DNA from: JANMDN01 sp031376285
Lineage (GTDB): Bacteria > Actinomycetota > Thermoleophilia > Miltoncostaeales > Miltoncostaeaceae
Assembly (NCBI GenBank): GCA_031376285.1
Contig: JANMDN010000080.1
Location: forward strand, 31,032 to 95,031
Length of the DNA stretch: 64,000 bases
Reading direction: 5' to 3'
A program made the translations under genes and the position numbers. Positions within the stretch are counted from its first letter, which is position 1. Each line of letters starts with the position of its first letter. This document shows positions 1 through 9,823 of this stretch, one piece after another. The notes under the pieces are model-generated. The model worked only from the letters and a program-made list of their open reading frames with translations, was not told the DNA's origin and made no database searches.

Positions 1-1
1 G

Positions 2-1504
2 ACACTGTTTCTCGTCGGCGGGGCGAGGATCGCGACGCGCAGCATCTTCGAGCGCCCGGGCTTGGTGCCGCGCGGGCGGGAAGTGCTCATCTGCGGGGCG
101 GGCAGCGCCGCCAACCTGCTGCTGCGAGAGATGACCACCAACCGCTCCCTCGGTTACTCGCCGGTGGGCCTGATCGATGACGATGAGCGTAAGCGTCGAG
201 TACGCGTCCAGGGCATCAGAGTTGTCGGGGCGCGCGCCGACCTGCGCCGGATTCTGAACGAGACCCAGGTCGATGAGGTGATCATCGCGATGCCGTCGGC
301 GCCCGGGCGTGTGCGGCAGGAGATCGTCGATATCTGCCGCAAGGCCGGTGTTCCCGTCAAGACCCTGCCGAGCCTCGCGGAGATGATCTCGGAGCAGGTT
401 GCGGTTCGCCAGCTGCGTGAGGTCCGCGTCGAGGACGTGCTTGGCCGCGAGCCGGTGCGAGTCGACATGGCCAAGGTCGCGCGGTACCTCAACGGAAAGT
501 CGGTGCTCGTGACCGGGGCCGGCGGTTCGATCGGGCGCGAGCTTTGTCGGCAGCTCGTGGCCGTCGGGCCACGCCGCCTCGTGATGGTCGACCACGCCGA
601 GAACAACCTCTTCGAGATCGACCTCGAACTCCGAGATCGCGGCCAGTCAAACCTTGTGCCGGTCATCGCTGACTGCCGCGACGAGGTCGTGATGCGCCGC
701 GTCTTCACCGAGCACCGGCCCGAGATCGTCTTCCACGCGGCGGCCTACAAGCATGTGCCGATGATGGAGCTGAACCCGATGCAGGCGGTCGCGAACAACG
801 CCCTTGCGACGGCGCTCCTCGCGCGGCTGGCCGAACAGTTCCGCGTCGACCGTTTCTGCCTGATCTCGACCGACAAGGCCGTCGAGCCGAAAACGATCAT
901 GGGCGCGTCCAAGGCGATCGCCGAGCGAGTCATCGAATCGCGCTCAGGCCACTCCCGAACACGCTTCGCCGCAGTCAGGTTCGGCAATGTGCTCGGAAGC
1001 TCGGGCTCCGTGCTCCCAATCTTCCAGCGCCAGATCGCCGCCGGTGGGCCGGTCACCGTCACCCACGCGGAGATGACGCGCTACTTCATGACGATCCCAG
1101 AAGCGGTGCAGCTCGTCATCGAGGCGACCGGAATCGCCGAAGGGGGCGACATCTTCGTCCTCGATATGGGCGAGGCTGTTCGGATCATCGACCTTGCCCA
1201 GAACATGATTCGCCTCTCCGGTCGCGAGCCTGGGCGCGATATCCGAATCGAGGTGGTCGGGATCCGACCCGGCGAGAAGCTCCACGAGGAGCTCTTCAAT
1301 GTCGATGAGCAGCTAACGCCGACCCGCTTCGGGAAGGTCATGCGCGCGACGCGGCCGCACCTGCCGGCCGATGCCTTTGCGCGGGGACTCGAGGAACTCG
1401 GCAAGGCGGTCGAGGCCGGCGACGCGGATCGCGTCGATCATGCGCTCTGGGCCACGCTTCGAACCGGCGACATGCCCGTGGACACGGCCGCACACACGCC
1501 GTAG
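2..1504 (+). CDS. CapD/PglF/WbpM-type nucleotide-sugar 4,6-dehydratase, 5' end outside window
   Basis: Membrane-linked polysaccharide biosynthesis protein that should dehydrate a UDP-sugar for surface glycan synthesis. The frame is open to the window edge, so the usual N-terminal membrane segments are missing and the TTG at 62 is not a real start. A CoA-binding-like Rossmann domain begins at GAGSAANLL, followed by the extended SDR domain with VLVTGAGGSIG for NAD(P). Within STDKAVEPK and MGASKAIAE, a Met stands where most SDRs have the YxxxK Tyr, as in the Ser-Met-Lys triad known for WbpM/PglF. Family membership is secure; the sugar substrate is not visible. Confidence 0.9.
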   Translation, partial: TLFLVGGARIATRSIFERPGLVPRGREVLICGAGSAANLLLREMTTNRSLGYSPVGLIDDDERKRRVRVQGIRVVGARADLRRILNETQVDEVIIAMPSAPGRVRQEIVDICRKAGVPVKTLPSLAEMISEQVAVRQLREVRVEDVLGREPVRVDMAKVARYLNGKSVLVTGAGGSIGRELCRQLVAVGPRRLVMVDHAENNLFEIDLELRDRGQSNLVPVIADCRDEVVMRRVFTEHRPEIVFHAAAYKHVPMMELNPMQAVANNALATALLARLAEQFRVDRFCLISTDKAVEPKTIMGASKAIAERVIESRSGHSRTRFAAVRFGNVLGSSGSVLPIFQRQIAAGGPVTVTHAEMTRYFMTIPEAVQLVIEATGIAEGGDIFVLDMGEAVRIIDLAQNMIRLSGREPGRDIRIEVVGIRPGEKLHEELFNVDEQLTPTRFGKVMRATRPHLPADAFARGLEELGKAVEAGDADRVDHALWATLRTGDMPVDTAAHTP

Positions 1505-1742
1505 CGGGGCCTCTTCCGGGGCGGCGCTTGCCGCTTGACGGGGCGCGGGATGTCGACGCGCACGGGGAGCGCCGAGGAACGGGCCTTCGAGCCGCCGAAC
1601 GTGGCTCGCCCAAGGGACCGCGACACACCGGGTGTGCTCAAGCATCCCTGCATATCCGCCGATAACCAACCGGGAACGTAGAACTTCGTTCGGAGCCCCG
1701 ACCCGAATGTGTCCACTCGAGAGAACCCCCAGGAGTACGCAG
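1505..1742. other. Intergenic leader of the giant repeat protein gene
   Basis: 238 bases between the dehydratase stop and the next start. The frame of the downstream gene is open back to 1632, but codons before 1743 do not look like protein. The only clear signal is the ribosome-binding sequence AGGAG at 1731-1735, 7 nt before the ATG at 1743. I found no convincing terminator or -35/-10 pair. Confidence 0.4.
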
Positions 1743-4700
1743 ATGCAGTCAAACCGCCGTCCAATGGCGCGTCTTGCGGTGGTTCTCGCCGCGCCGCTCG
1801 CGATGCTGACGGGCGCCGGTGCGGCGTCGGCGATGAGCAGCGCCCCCGTAAGCTCGACATGGTCGGTGAACGGGTCGGTTCTCTCCTCTGCCGCTGGGCC
1901 CGGAGAGTCGGTCTACGTCGGCGGCACGTTTGACATGGTCGGAGCTCCGAGCGGCGGCGCGGTTCCAACTGTTGCCGCCACAGGAGCGCTCGCGCCAGCC
2001 TTTGCGCAGGTCGCGGGGCGCGTCAACGCGGTGGTCGCGGACGGATCCGGTGGGTGGTACCTGGGCGGGCTTTTCTCCGCAATCGGCGGACAACCGGTGC
2101 GAAACCTCGCCCACGTCCGATCGGACCTGACCCTCGACGCGGCATGGGCACCGAACCCAAACAACGCGGTCAACGCGCTCGCCGTTTCCGGTGCCACGGT
2201 GTACGTCGGGGGCTCCTTCGGCCAAATCGGGGGTCAGACGCGAGGCAACCTCGCCGCCGTCGGCGCGTCCGGAACGGCCACGCCTTGGAATCCCAATGCC
2301 AACGGGACGGTCTTCGCGCTCGCGAGCGCGGGCGGCACGGTCTACGTCGGGGGAACCTTCACCGCGATTGGTGGCCAGGCCCGCAATCGCATCGCCGGGC
2401 TTGACTCGACTGTGAACACGAACAACGCCACGGGGTGGAACCCGAACGCCAACGCCGCCGTCAACGCCCTGGCCGTCGTCGGCACGACCGTCTACGCGGG
2501 CGGAAGCTTCACCACCGTCGGAGGACAGGCTCGAAACCGGATCGCCGCGATCGATAGCACGGTCAACACGAACAACGCCACCCTCTGGAACCCGAACGCC
2601 AACAACACCGTCTTCGCGCTCGCGGTCTCGGCGACGACGGTGTATGCCGGTGGGTCGTTCACCACAATCGGCGGGCAGACACGCAACCGGATCGCCGCGC
2701 TGAACGCGGCGGTGAACACGAACAACGCCACGCTGTGGAACCCTGCGTCAAACGGCACCGTCACGGCCGTTGCCCTCTCGGGCGGCACGGTCTATGCCGG
2801 GGGTACCTTTACGACCATCGGTGGGCAAGGGCGTTTGAACGCGGCCTCGCTCGACAGCGCGGTCAACACGAACAACGCGACCGCATGGAATCCTCGCGTG
2901 GGCCGCAGCGTCAACGCCATCGCGGCAAACGCGGGGACGGTCTATGTCGGCGGCACCTTCAGCGTCGTGAACGGTCAGCTGCGTAACAACATCGCCCACA
3001 TCGACTTGGCGACCGGACAAGCCACGGCGTGGGATCCGAACGCCAGCGGAGCGGTGAACACCCTCGCCCGGTCTGGCGGAACCGTCTACGCGGGTGGAGC
3101 GTTCACCACGATCGGCGGGCAGGCGCGCAACCGGATCGCCGCCCTCGACATCGCGACCAATATCAACAACGCGACGCCCTGGAATCCCAACGCCAACGGA
3201 ACCGTGTCGACGATCCTCGCCCCGGGCACGATCGTCTACGTCGGTGGAGCCTTCACCACGGTCGGCGGCCAGACGCGCAATCGCATCGCGGCCCTGGACC
3301 CCTCGGTCAACACGAACAACGCGACAACCTGGAACCCGAATGCCAACGGCACGGTGAGCGCGCTGGCCATCGACGCCGGTGGATCGACCATTTACGCGGG
3401 CGGAAGTTTCACCTCCGTCGGAGGCCAGACCCGCAACCGGATCGCAGCCCTCGTCGCGACGCTTGCCACCAACAACGCCACGCCGTGGGACCCAAGCGCA
3501 AACGGCGCGGTCAACGCGGTGGCACTCGATGGCTCGACGGTCTACGTCGGTGGGGCGTTCACGTCGGTCGGTGGCCAGACCCGCTCCAACATCGCCGCGC
3601 TCGACGCCAACGCCGACGCGAACAACGCGACCGATTGGGACCCCGCCGCTAACGGGAACGTCAACGCGCTCGCGGTGATCGGCAGCACCGTCCATGCCGG
3701 TGGTGCCTTCACGTCCATCGGCGGCGCGACCCGAAACCGCGTTGCCGCCCTCGACGCGACCGTCGACATCGGGAACGCCACCCCGTGGAACCCGAACCTC
3801 AACGGGACCGTCTGGTCACTCCTTGCAAAGGCGAACAACCTTGTGGTCGGGGGGGCTTTTACCGCCCGCGGGTCCGAGGCGCGGGGCGCGCTCGCCTACT
3901 TCGTCGAAGCCCCGGTGAACACGACCCTGCCAGCTGTCTCGGGCACCTTCCTTGTGGGTCAGACGCTCTCGTGTTCAAACGGCGCTTGGATTGGATCACC
4001 GAGCGGCTACACCTTCCAGTGGCGCCGTGACGGAACGCCGATTGCGGGAGCGACCGCCTCGACCTACGTCGTGGTCGCCGCCGACGCCGATCGCGACCTC
4101 GTGTGCCGTGTCACGGCGACGAACGTCGGCGGGTCCACGAGCGCCGACTCGGCCGCCGTCCACATTCAGGGCGCGCCGGTGAACACCGCTATTCCGACCA
4201 TCTCTGGGACGTTTGCGCTCGGCCAGGTGCTGACCTGCTCGAATGGAACCTGGACCAACGCGCCGGTCTTCACGCGCGAGTGGCTTCGCGGCGGATCACC
4301 AATCGCAGGTGAGACCGCGTCGACCTACACCGTGGTCGCAGACGATGTCGACCAGGCGCTTCGCTGTCGGGTCACCGCGATGAACCCGGCAGGCTCGGCA
4401 ACCGCCGACTCGGCCGACGTCACGCCGTACGGGGTTCCTGCCAACACGGCGCTCCCGACCGTTACGGGCACCATCGGGCTCGGCGAGGTGCTGACCTGCC
4501 AGCCCGGGACGTGGACCGGCCCGGTCTCGAGCCGTAGCTACGCCTGGCTTCGCGACGGCGCCCCGATCGTTGGCGAGACGACGACGACGTACACGATCAC
4601 CGCACAAGACCCGGGCTCTGAGCTCCGTTGTCGTGAAACGGCGACGAACATCGCCGGCTCGGCCGCGGCCTCGTCAGATCCCTTGAGCGTTCCGTCGCCT

Positions 4701-7700
4701 CCGGTGAACGCGACGCTCCCCACGATCTCCGGGACGCCCGCGGTCGGCGCAACCCTCACCTGCCAACCGGGCACATGGACGAACCCCGTTGCGTCCTACG
4801 ACTATGCATGGCTCCTTGACGGCACGCCGATCGCCGGCGAGACCACGACGACCTACACCGTCCTCGCGGGTGACGCGGATCTCGCGATTGCGTGCCGCGA
4901 GACGGCGACGAGCCCGACAGGTTCGGCGAGTGCCTCGTCAGCGCCGGTCAACGCGTACGCGGCGCCGGTGCTGATCGTCGCCCCGCAGGTCTCGGGAGCC
5001 CCGGCGGTCGGCCAGACGCTGACCTGCGACCCCGGCACCTGGCAGTACCCGGTGGCCAGTCGTGCCTACGAATGGCTGAACAACGGCACGCCGATCGCGG
5101 GCGCCACGAGCACGACCTACACCGTCCTCGGGAGCGACGCTGGCGACAGTCTGCGCTGTCGTGAGCAAGCGACCAATGCCGCCGGAACGAGCACGGCAAC
5201 CTCCGCCCCGGTGGGCGCGTACGACGCCCCGGCGAACCTCACGGCCCCCGTGCTGAGCGGTGAGCCCGGAGTCGGCCTCGTACTGACATGCGTGCCGGGT
5301 ACCTGGCAGTACCCGGTCGGCTCGCTCTCCTACGCCTGGCTTCGTGACGGGGCGCCGATCGGCGGCGAAACGAGTACGACGTACGCGGTTGTCCCTGCCG
5401 ACGCGTCCCATGACATCGCATGCCGCGAGACTGCGACCAACCCGGCCGGCTCAGGCAGCGCAACGTCGTCGGCGGTCACGGCCTACGGTCCCGCGGTCAA
5501 TCAGACGCTCCCGCTGGTCAGCGGCGACCCGGCGGTCGGTCAGGTCATCACGTGCGACCCCGGCACGTGGACCGGACGTGTCGATTCGCGTGGCTACAGC
5601 TGGCTCCGCGATGGCGCCGCCATTGCGGGCGCGACATCGGCGACCTACACCGTCACGCCCGCCGACGCGGGGCGCGACCTCAACTGTCGCGAGTTTGCCG
5701 GAAACCCCTCCGGTAACGCGTTCGCCGACTCGGCCTCGGTTGTCGCCTACGACGTGCCCGTCAACCTCACGCTTCCCTCGGTGAGCGGAGAGCCCGCCGT
5801 CGGTCAGGTACTGACTTGCGTTCCCGGAATATGGGCCGGCAACGTCACGAGCCGCTCGTACGCCTGGCTTCGCGACGGATCGCCGATCTCCGGCGAGACG
5901 TCGGCCACCCACACGCTCGTCGCCGGCGACGCCGGGCGCGTGATCACGTGTCGCGAAACCGCGACGAACACCGCTGGGTCAGCCTCAGCAGACGCGACCG
6001 GGGTGAATGCCTACGGTGTCGCCGTGAACCTCACCGCCCCGTCGGTGACCGGCGAACCCGGTGTCGGCCTCGACCTCACCTGCGACCCCGGCACCTGGTC
6101 TGGCCGCGTCGACTCCCGCACCTACGCATGGCTGCGCGACGGATCACCGCTCGCGTCACAAACGGCGCTCACCTACACCGTCGTCGGGGCCGACGATGGC
6201 CACGCGATCGCCTGTCGCGAGACGACGACCAACCCCGCCGGCGACGCAACCCAGGACTCCAGCGCCGTCAATGCCTACGGCCCGGCCACCGTCGGGACCC
6301 TTCCACAGGTCACCGGCAGCCCGGCCGTCGGGGCGACGCTGACGTGCGTCGCCGGAACGTGGAACGGGCGGGTCGACACCACCGTCGTCGCGTGGCTGCG
6401 CGACGGATCAGAGGTCGCCGGCGAGACCGCCTCGACCTACAGCGTGGTTGGCGGCGACGCTGGCCACGACCTGCGCTGTCGGATCTCAGCCACGAACCCG
6501 TCCGGGACGACCCAGGCCACCTCGGCGACGGTCTCGGCATACGACGCTCCCGAGTCGCTCGCGCTTCCCGCGATCTCCGGGACGCCCTTCGCTGGCCAGG
6601 TGCTGACGTGCGATCCGGGGACCTGGCGCTACCCGGTTGTCACGAGCGCCTACCTCTGGACAAAGGACGGCTCCCCGATCGCTGGCGCGACGAGCGCGAC
6701 CTACACCGTGCTCGCAGGCGACCTCGACGGCGTTCTGCGGTGCCGCGAAACGGTCACGAACGCCGCCGGCTCGACAGCCGCGACATCGTCACCCGTGACC
6801 GTCTTCACCTCACCGCAGCTCGTCACGCCCCCTGGCATTTCCGGCACCCCCGGCGTCGGCCAGACGCTTAGCTGTCTTCCGGGCGTTTGGCAGTACCCGG
6901 TGCCCGTGAGGAGCTACCAGTGGCTTCGCGACGGGAACCCGATCGGCGGCGCGACGAGCGGCGTCTACGTCGTCGCTGTCGCGGACGCCGGGCACATTGT
7001 GAGCTGCGAAGAGACCGCGACGAACCCAGCCGGAAGCGCGAGCAGCACATCCGGTCAGCTCAGTGCGTTCGACGCGCCGGTGCTCGCAACAGGCCCCGTC
7101 CTGAGCGGCGATCCCGCCGTCGGAGCTTCGCTCTCGTGCACCACCGCGACGTGGGCGGGGACCTACCCGATCGACACGATCACCCGCTCATGGCTTCGCG
7201 ACGGAACCCCGATCGCGGGTGAGACCGGGCTGACCCACACCGTGGTCGCCGCCGACGCGGGGCACCTGATCGCCTGTCGCGACACCGCAACGAACGGCGC
7301 CGGCCCGACGAACGCCACGTCCGGGACCCTCTCGGCCTACGACGCGCCCCTGAGCATCGTCGCGCCGTTCCTCGTCGGCGAGCCGGTCGCGGGACAGCTT
7401 GTGACCTGCAACACGGGAACGTTCCAGTACCCGACCCCAACGCGCTTCATCGAATGGCTGCGCGACGGGAGCCTTGTCTCCGGCGCAACCGGCCCAACGT
7501 TCGTGATCTCGACGCTCGACGCAGGGCACGGCATCCGCTGCCGCGTCACCGCGATCAACAACGCCGGCACCACGCAGGTCCGCTCGGCCCAAGTCACCGC
7601 CTACGACAAGCCCGTCAACCAGGTCGCCCCGTCAGTGACGGGAACCCCGGCTGTCGGACAGATTCTGACCTGCGTCGGCGGTTCCTGGCAGTACCCCGTG

Positions 7701-8795
7701 GTGACCACGAGCACCCAGTGGCTGCGCGACGGCGCCCCGATCCCCGGCGCGAGCGCGTCGACTTACACCCTCCAGGCCGTGGACGCGCCCCACCAGATCT
7801 CCTGTCGTGAGACCGCGACGAACGCGGGCGGATCCGTCGCGGAAGAGTCCGACCAGATCGCGGCCTACGACAAGCCCGCAAGCCGCAATCCCCCCCGCGT
7901 GGCCGGCCCAACCAGCGTCGGTCAGACGCTGACCTGCGAATCCGGAACGTGGACGAACCCGGTGCTCACGCGAAGCTACGAATGGCTTCGTGACGGCAGC
8001 CTGACGTCGATGGCAAGCGGCCGGACCTACGTCGTCACCGCCGACGACGCTGGCCACTACATCCGCTGCCGGGAGCGGGCGTCAAACGACGCGGGCGCCG
8101 CGACCGCAACCTCGGCGGCTGTGGTGATCGACATCGTGGGAACGCCCTCGACACCCGACGGCGTCGCTCCGGTCGGGGCGCCGGTGGCGAGCGTGAAACC
8201 GAGCATCCAGGGCGAGCGGCGGGTCGGCGCGATCGTGAGCTGCAACGGTGGGCAATGGACGAGCGACGCCGCGCTCAGCTACCGCTGGCTGCGCGGGAGC
8301 ACCGCGATCGCCGGCGCCACCGCCTCGACCTACACCCTCACCGCGGCAGACGCCCCGAGCGGCGTGCGCTGCGAGGTCACCGCGACAAGCACCGGCGGCC
8401 GGACGACGTTGACGGTGGCGACGGGAACGATTGCTGGGCAGGCACAGGCCGCGGTCCGTACCGACGACATCCCGAATGCGATGGTCCTCACCATCGGCGG
8501 CGTGCGCGTCGTGCTCCCTCGCTCCCTGAGCCGCGGTTCGCTCACCAAGACCAAGCTCATCCGGTTCCGGGTCTTCTCGAGCGGCCCGGCAACCGTGTCG
8601 GTCCGTATCGGGGGTCGCACGGTCGTCTCGAAGCTTCTCAAGGGCGGGACGACACCGCGCCAGACGATCAAGGTTGCCTCCCGCATCACGCCGAAGCTGA
8701 AGAGGCTGAGCTTCCGGGTGGAGGTCACAACGAGTGGCCCGAAGTCCCGGCGCGTCGGGCTCATTCCGATCAAGGGACGCGCGACGGCGAAGTAG
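1743..8795 (+). CDS. Giant exported protein: 14 propeller blades plus 17 Ig-like repeats
   Basis: A 2350-residue secreted or wall-associated protein of unknown function. The start at 1743 is chosen because AGGAG precedes it and it gives a signal peptide ending near GAGAASA. Residues about 57-722 hold 14 repeats of about 50 residues with the pattern VYxGGxFTxIGGQxRNRIAALD...WNPNANGTV, enough for two seven-bladed beta-propellers. Residues about 723-2227 hold 17 Ig-like modules of 87-90 residues, nearly all with two Cys (LTC...LRCRxTATN) fit for an internal disulfide, and a WLRDGxPIAG core. A final 120 residues carry a basic, beta-rich tail (KLIRFRVFSSGP). Adhesion or surface binding is inference only. 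Confidence 0.88.
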   Translation: MQSNRRPMARLAVVLAAPLAMLTGAGAASAMSSAPVSSTWSVNGSVLSSAAGPGESVYVGGTFDMVGAPSGGAVPTVAATGALAPAFAQVAGRVNAVVADGSGGWYLGGLFSAIGGQPVRNLAHVRSDLTLDAAWAPNPNNAVNALAVSGATVYVGGSFGQIGGQTRGNLAAVGASGTATPWNPNANGTVFALASAGGTVYVGGTFTAIGGQARNRIAGLDSTVNTNNATGWNPNANAAVNALAVVGTTVYAGGSFTTVGGQARNRIAAIDSTVNTNNATLWNPNANNTVFALAVSATTVYAGGSFTTIGGQTRNRIAALNAAVNTNNATLWNPASNGTVTAVALSGGTVYAGGTFTTIGGQGRLNAASLDSAVNTNNATAWNPRVGRSVNAIAANAGTVYVGGTFSVVNGQLRNNIAHIDLATGQATAWDPNASGAVNTLARSGGTVYAGGAFTTIGGQARNRIAALDIATNINNATPWNPNANGTVSTILAPGTIVYVGGAFTTVGGQTRNRIAALDPSVNTNNATTWNPNANGTVSALAIDAGGSTIYAGGSFTSVGGQTRNRIAALVATLATNNATPWDPSANGAVNAVALDGSTVYVGGAFTSVGGQTRSNIAALDANADANNATDWDPAANGNVNALAVIGSTVHAGGAFTSIGGATRNRVAALDATVDIGNATPWNPNLNGTVWSLLAKANNLVVGGAFTARGSEARGALAYFVEAPVNTTLPAVSGTFLVGQTLSCSNGAWIGSPSGYTFQWRRDGTPIAGATASTYVVVAADADRDLVCRVTATNVGGSTSADSAAVHIQGAPVNTAIPTISGTFALGQVLTCSNGTWTNAPVFTREWLRGGSPIAGETASTYTVVADDVDQALRCRVTAMNPAGSATADSADVTPYGVPANTALPTVTGTIGLGEVLTCQPGTWTGPVSSRSYAWLRDGAPIVGETTTTYTITAQDPGSELRCRETATNIAGSAAASSDPLSVPSPPVNATLPTISGTPAVGATLTCQPGTWTNPVASYDYAWLLDGTPIAGETTTTYTVLAGDADLAIACRETATSPTGSASASSAPVNAYAAPVLIVAPQVSGAPAVGQTLTCDPGTWQYPVASRAYEWLNNGTPIAGATSTTYTVLGSDAGDSLRCREQATNAAGTSTATSAPVGAYDAPANLTAPVLSGEPGVGLVLTCVPGTWQYPVGSLSYAWLRDGAPIGGETSTTYAVVPADASHDIACRETATNPAGSGSATSSAVTAYGPAVNQTLPLVSGDPAVGQVITCDPGTWTGRVDSRGYSWLRDGAAIAGATSATYTVTPADAGRDLNCREFAGNPSGNAFADSASVVAYDVPVNLTLPSVSGEPAVGQVLTCVPGIWAGNVTSRSYAWLRDGSPISGETSATHTLVAGDAGRVITCRETATNTAGSASADATGVNAYGVAVNLTAPSVTGEPGVGLDLTCDPGTWSGRVDSRTYAWLRDGSPLASQTALTYTVVGADDGHAIACRETTTNPAGDATQDSSAVNAYGPATVGTLPQVTGSPAVGATLTCVAGTWNGRVDTTVVAWLRDGSEVAGETASTYSVVGGDAGHDLRCRISATNPSGTTQATSATVSAYDAPESLALPAISGTPFAGQVLTCDPGTWRYPVVTSAYLWTKDGSPIAGATSATYTVLAGDLDGVLRCRETVTNAAGSTAATSSPVTVFTSPQLVTPPGISGTPGVGQTLSCLPGVWQYPVPVRSYQWLRDGNPIGGATSGVYVVAVADAGHIVSCEETATNPAGSASSTSGQLSAFDAPVLATGPVLSGDPAVGASLSCTTATWAGTYPIDTITRSWLRDGTPIAGETGLTHTVVAADAGHLIACRDTATNGAGPTNATSGTLSAYDAPLSIVAPFLVGEPVAGQLVTCNTGTFQYPTPTRFIEWLRDGSLVSGATGPTFVISTLDAGHGIRCRVTAINNAGTTQVRSAQVTAYDKPVNQVAPSVTGTPAVGQILTCVGGSWQYPVVTTSTQWLRDGAPIPGASASTYTLQAVDAPHQISCRETATNAGGSVAEESDQIAAYDKPASRNPPRVAGPTSVGQTLTCESGTWTNPVLTRSYEWLRDGSLTSMASGRTYVVTADDAGHYIRCRERASNDAGAATATSAAVVIDIVGTPSTPDGVAPVGAPVASVKPSIQGERRVGAIVSCNGGQWTSDAALSYRWLRGSTAIAGATASTYTLTAADAPSGVRCEVTATSTGGRTTLTVATGTIAGQAQAAVRTDDIPNAMVLTIGGVRVVLPRSLSRGSLTKTKLIRFRVFSSGPATVSVRIGGRTVVSKLLKGGTTPRQTIKVASRITPKLKRLSFRVEVTTSGPKSRRVGLIPIKGRATAK
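1911..3908 (+). repeat. 14 tandem ~150-bp repeats encoding propeller blades
   Basis: In-frame tandem units of roughly 141-156 bp. The blades in the middle share nearly identical codons for the VNTNNAT linker (acgaacaacgc recurs from 2417 to 3320), which points to recent duplication or gene conversion; the first three and last two units are more diverged. Confidence 0.85.
3909..8423 (+). repeat. 17 tandem ~264-bp repeats encoding Ig-like modules
   Basis: In-frame units of 87-90 codons, each starting near a (A/V)PVN..LPxVSG motif and closing with ATSAxVxAYD. The last unit is preceded by an extra Pro/Val-rich linker around 8140-8210. Divergence between units is higher than in the propeller array, so this array looks older. 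Confidence 0.85.
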
Positions 8796-8864
8796 CCCCG
8801 CCCTGGTTCAGATCAAACGGCCGCCCGCGACGGCTCAGGGGGGCCGCATGATTGTCTACCGGTA

Positions 8865-9764
8865 ATGGACCTTCGCCACCTCACGACCTTTCGCGCCGTC
8901 GTGCGGCGTGGCTCGTTCTCCGGAGCGGCCGCCGAGGTCGGTATCTCACAGCCCGCGGTATCGGCACAGATCCGTGTGCTGGAGGACAGGTTCGGGCACC
9001 GCCTGCTCGATCGAAGCGGTCGTCAGGTCACCCTCACCGACGCCGGTCGTGTGCTCGACGGCTTCGCCCAGCAGCTGATCGATCTCGACGGGGATCTCGA
9101 ACGAGCCATGGGCGCAGTCGGCGAGCACGTCGCCGGCCCCCTTGCGCTTGGCTCCTCGACCGGACCCGGCGAGGTCCTGCTGCCGCGCCTCCTCGGCGCC
9201 TTCCAGGCCCAACACCCGGCCGTGGTCGTGCGCCTCGTCGTGCACGACACCCAGAGGATCTGCGAAATGGTGCTCGCAAGCGAGATCGAGCTGGGCGTCG
9301 TCGGGGCCGAGCGCGCGAGAAGCGGCCTGGTGTTCGAGCCGCTCCTTCGCGACGAGCTGGTCGTGATCGCGCCGCCGGATCACGCCCTCGCGTCCCGGTC
9401 GTCAATGTCACTTGCTGAACTCCTGACCCATCCGATGATCGTCCAGCAGGAGGGCTCCGGTGTGCGCTCCGTGGTTGAGGTCGCCGCCCGGGCGGCTGGC
9501 ATCCGCCCACGCGACATTCCATGCTCGATGGAACTCGGTCTCCAGCAGTCGGTCAAGGCCGCGGTCCTCGACGGCCTCGGTATCACGGTGGTGTCGCGCC
9601 TCGCCGTCGAGCGGGAGCTGGCCGACCGGCGTCTCGTCGCGATCGAGGTCGAGGGCGAGGCGCTCGTGCGGGACTTCGTGCTCGTTCGACATGCCGGGAA
9701 GACCCCGTCCACGGTGTCGGAGGCGTTCGTCGCCTACGCTCGGGCGGAGATCGCGGCCAGCTGA
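8865..9764 (+). CDS. LysR-family transcriptional regulator
   Basis: 299 residues, normal for the family. The N-terminal winged helix-turn-helix is plain (FRAVVRRGSFSGAAAEVGI, then PAVSAQIRVLE), followed by a substrate-binding domain with GPLALGSSTGPGEVLLPRLL at its start. It lies 59 bp upstream of the flavoprotein/ComA-like pair in the same direction, so it is the likely regulator of that pair. A dyad at 9779-9795 is a candidate target. Its effector is unknown. Confidence 0.9.
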   Translation: MDLRHLTTFRAVVRRGSFSGAAAEVGISQPAVSAQIRVLEDRFGHRLLDRSGRQVTLTDAGRVLDGFAQQLIDLDGDLERAMGAVGEHVAGPLALGSSTGPGEVLLPRLLGAFQAQHPAVVVRLVVHDTQRICEMVLASEIELGVVGAERARSGLVFEPLLRDELVVIAPPDHALASRSSMSLAELLTHPMIVQQEGSGVRSVVEVAARAAGIRPRDIPCSMELGLQQSVKAAVLDGLGITVVSRLAVERELADRRLVAIEVEGEALVRDFVLVRHAGKTPSTVSEAFVAYARAEIAAS

Positions 9765-9778
9765 GCGCAGGCGACTGA

Positions 9779-9795
9779 TATTCGAATCACGAATA
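9779..9795. promoter_or_regulatory. Candidate LysR binding dyad
   Basis: TATTCG-AATCA-CGAATA, 6-bp perfect arms around 5 bases, starting 14 bp after the LysR stop and ending 28 bp before the flavoprotein start. Its size and T-N11-A-like symmetry fit LysR boxes. Binding is inferred. Confidence 0.5.
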
Positions 9796-9823
9796 GCAGT
9801 CATCAGGACTTCCTTGGTAACGT

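Noticed and set aside
5816..6871. 351-codon open frame inside the giant repeat gene
   Set aside because: Arg/His-rich out-of-frame reading of the Ig repeats; no ribosome site and no family.
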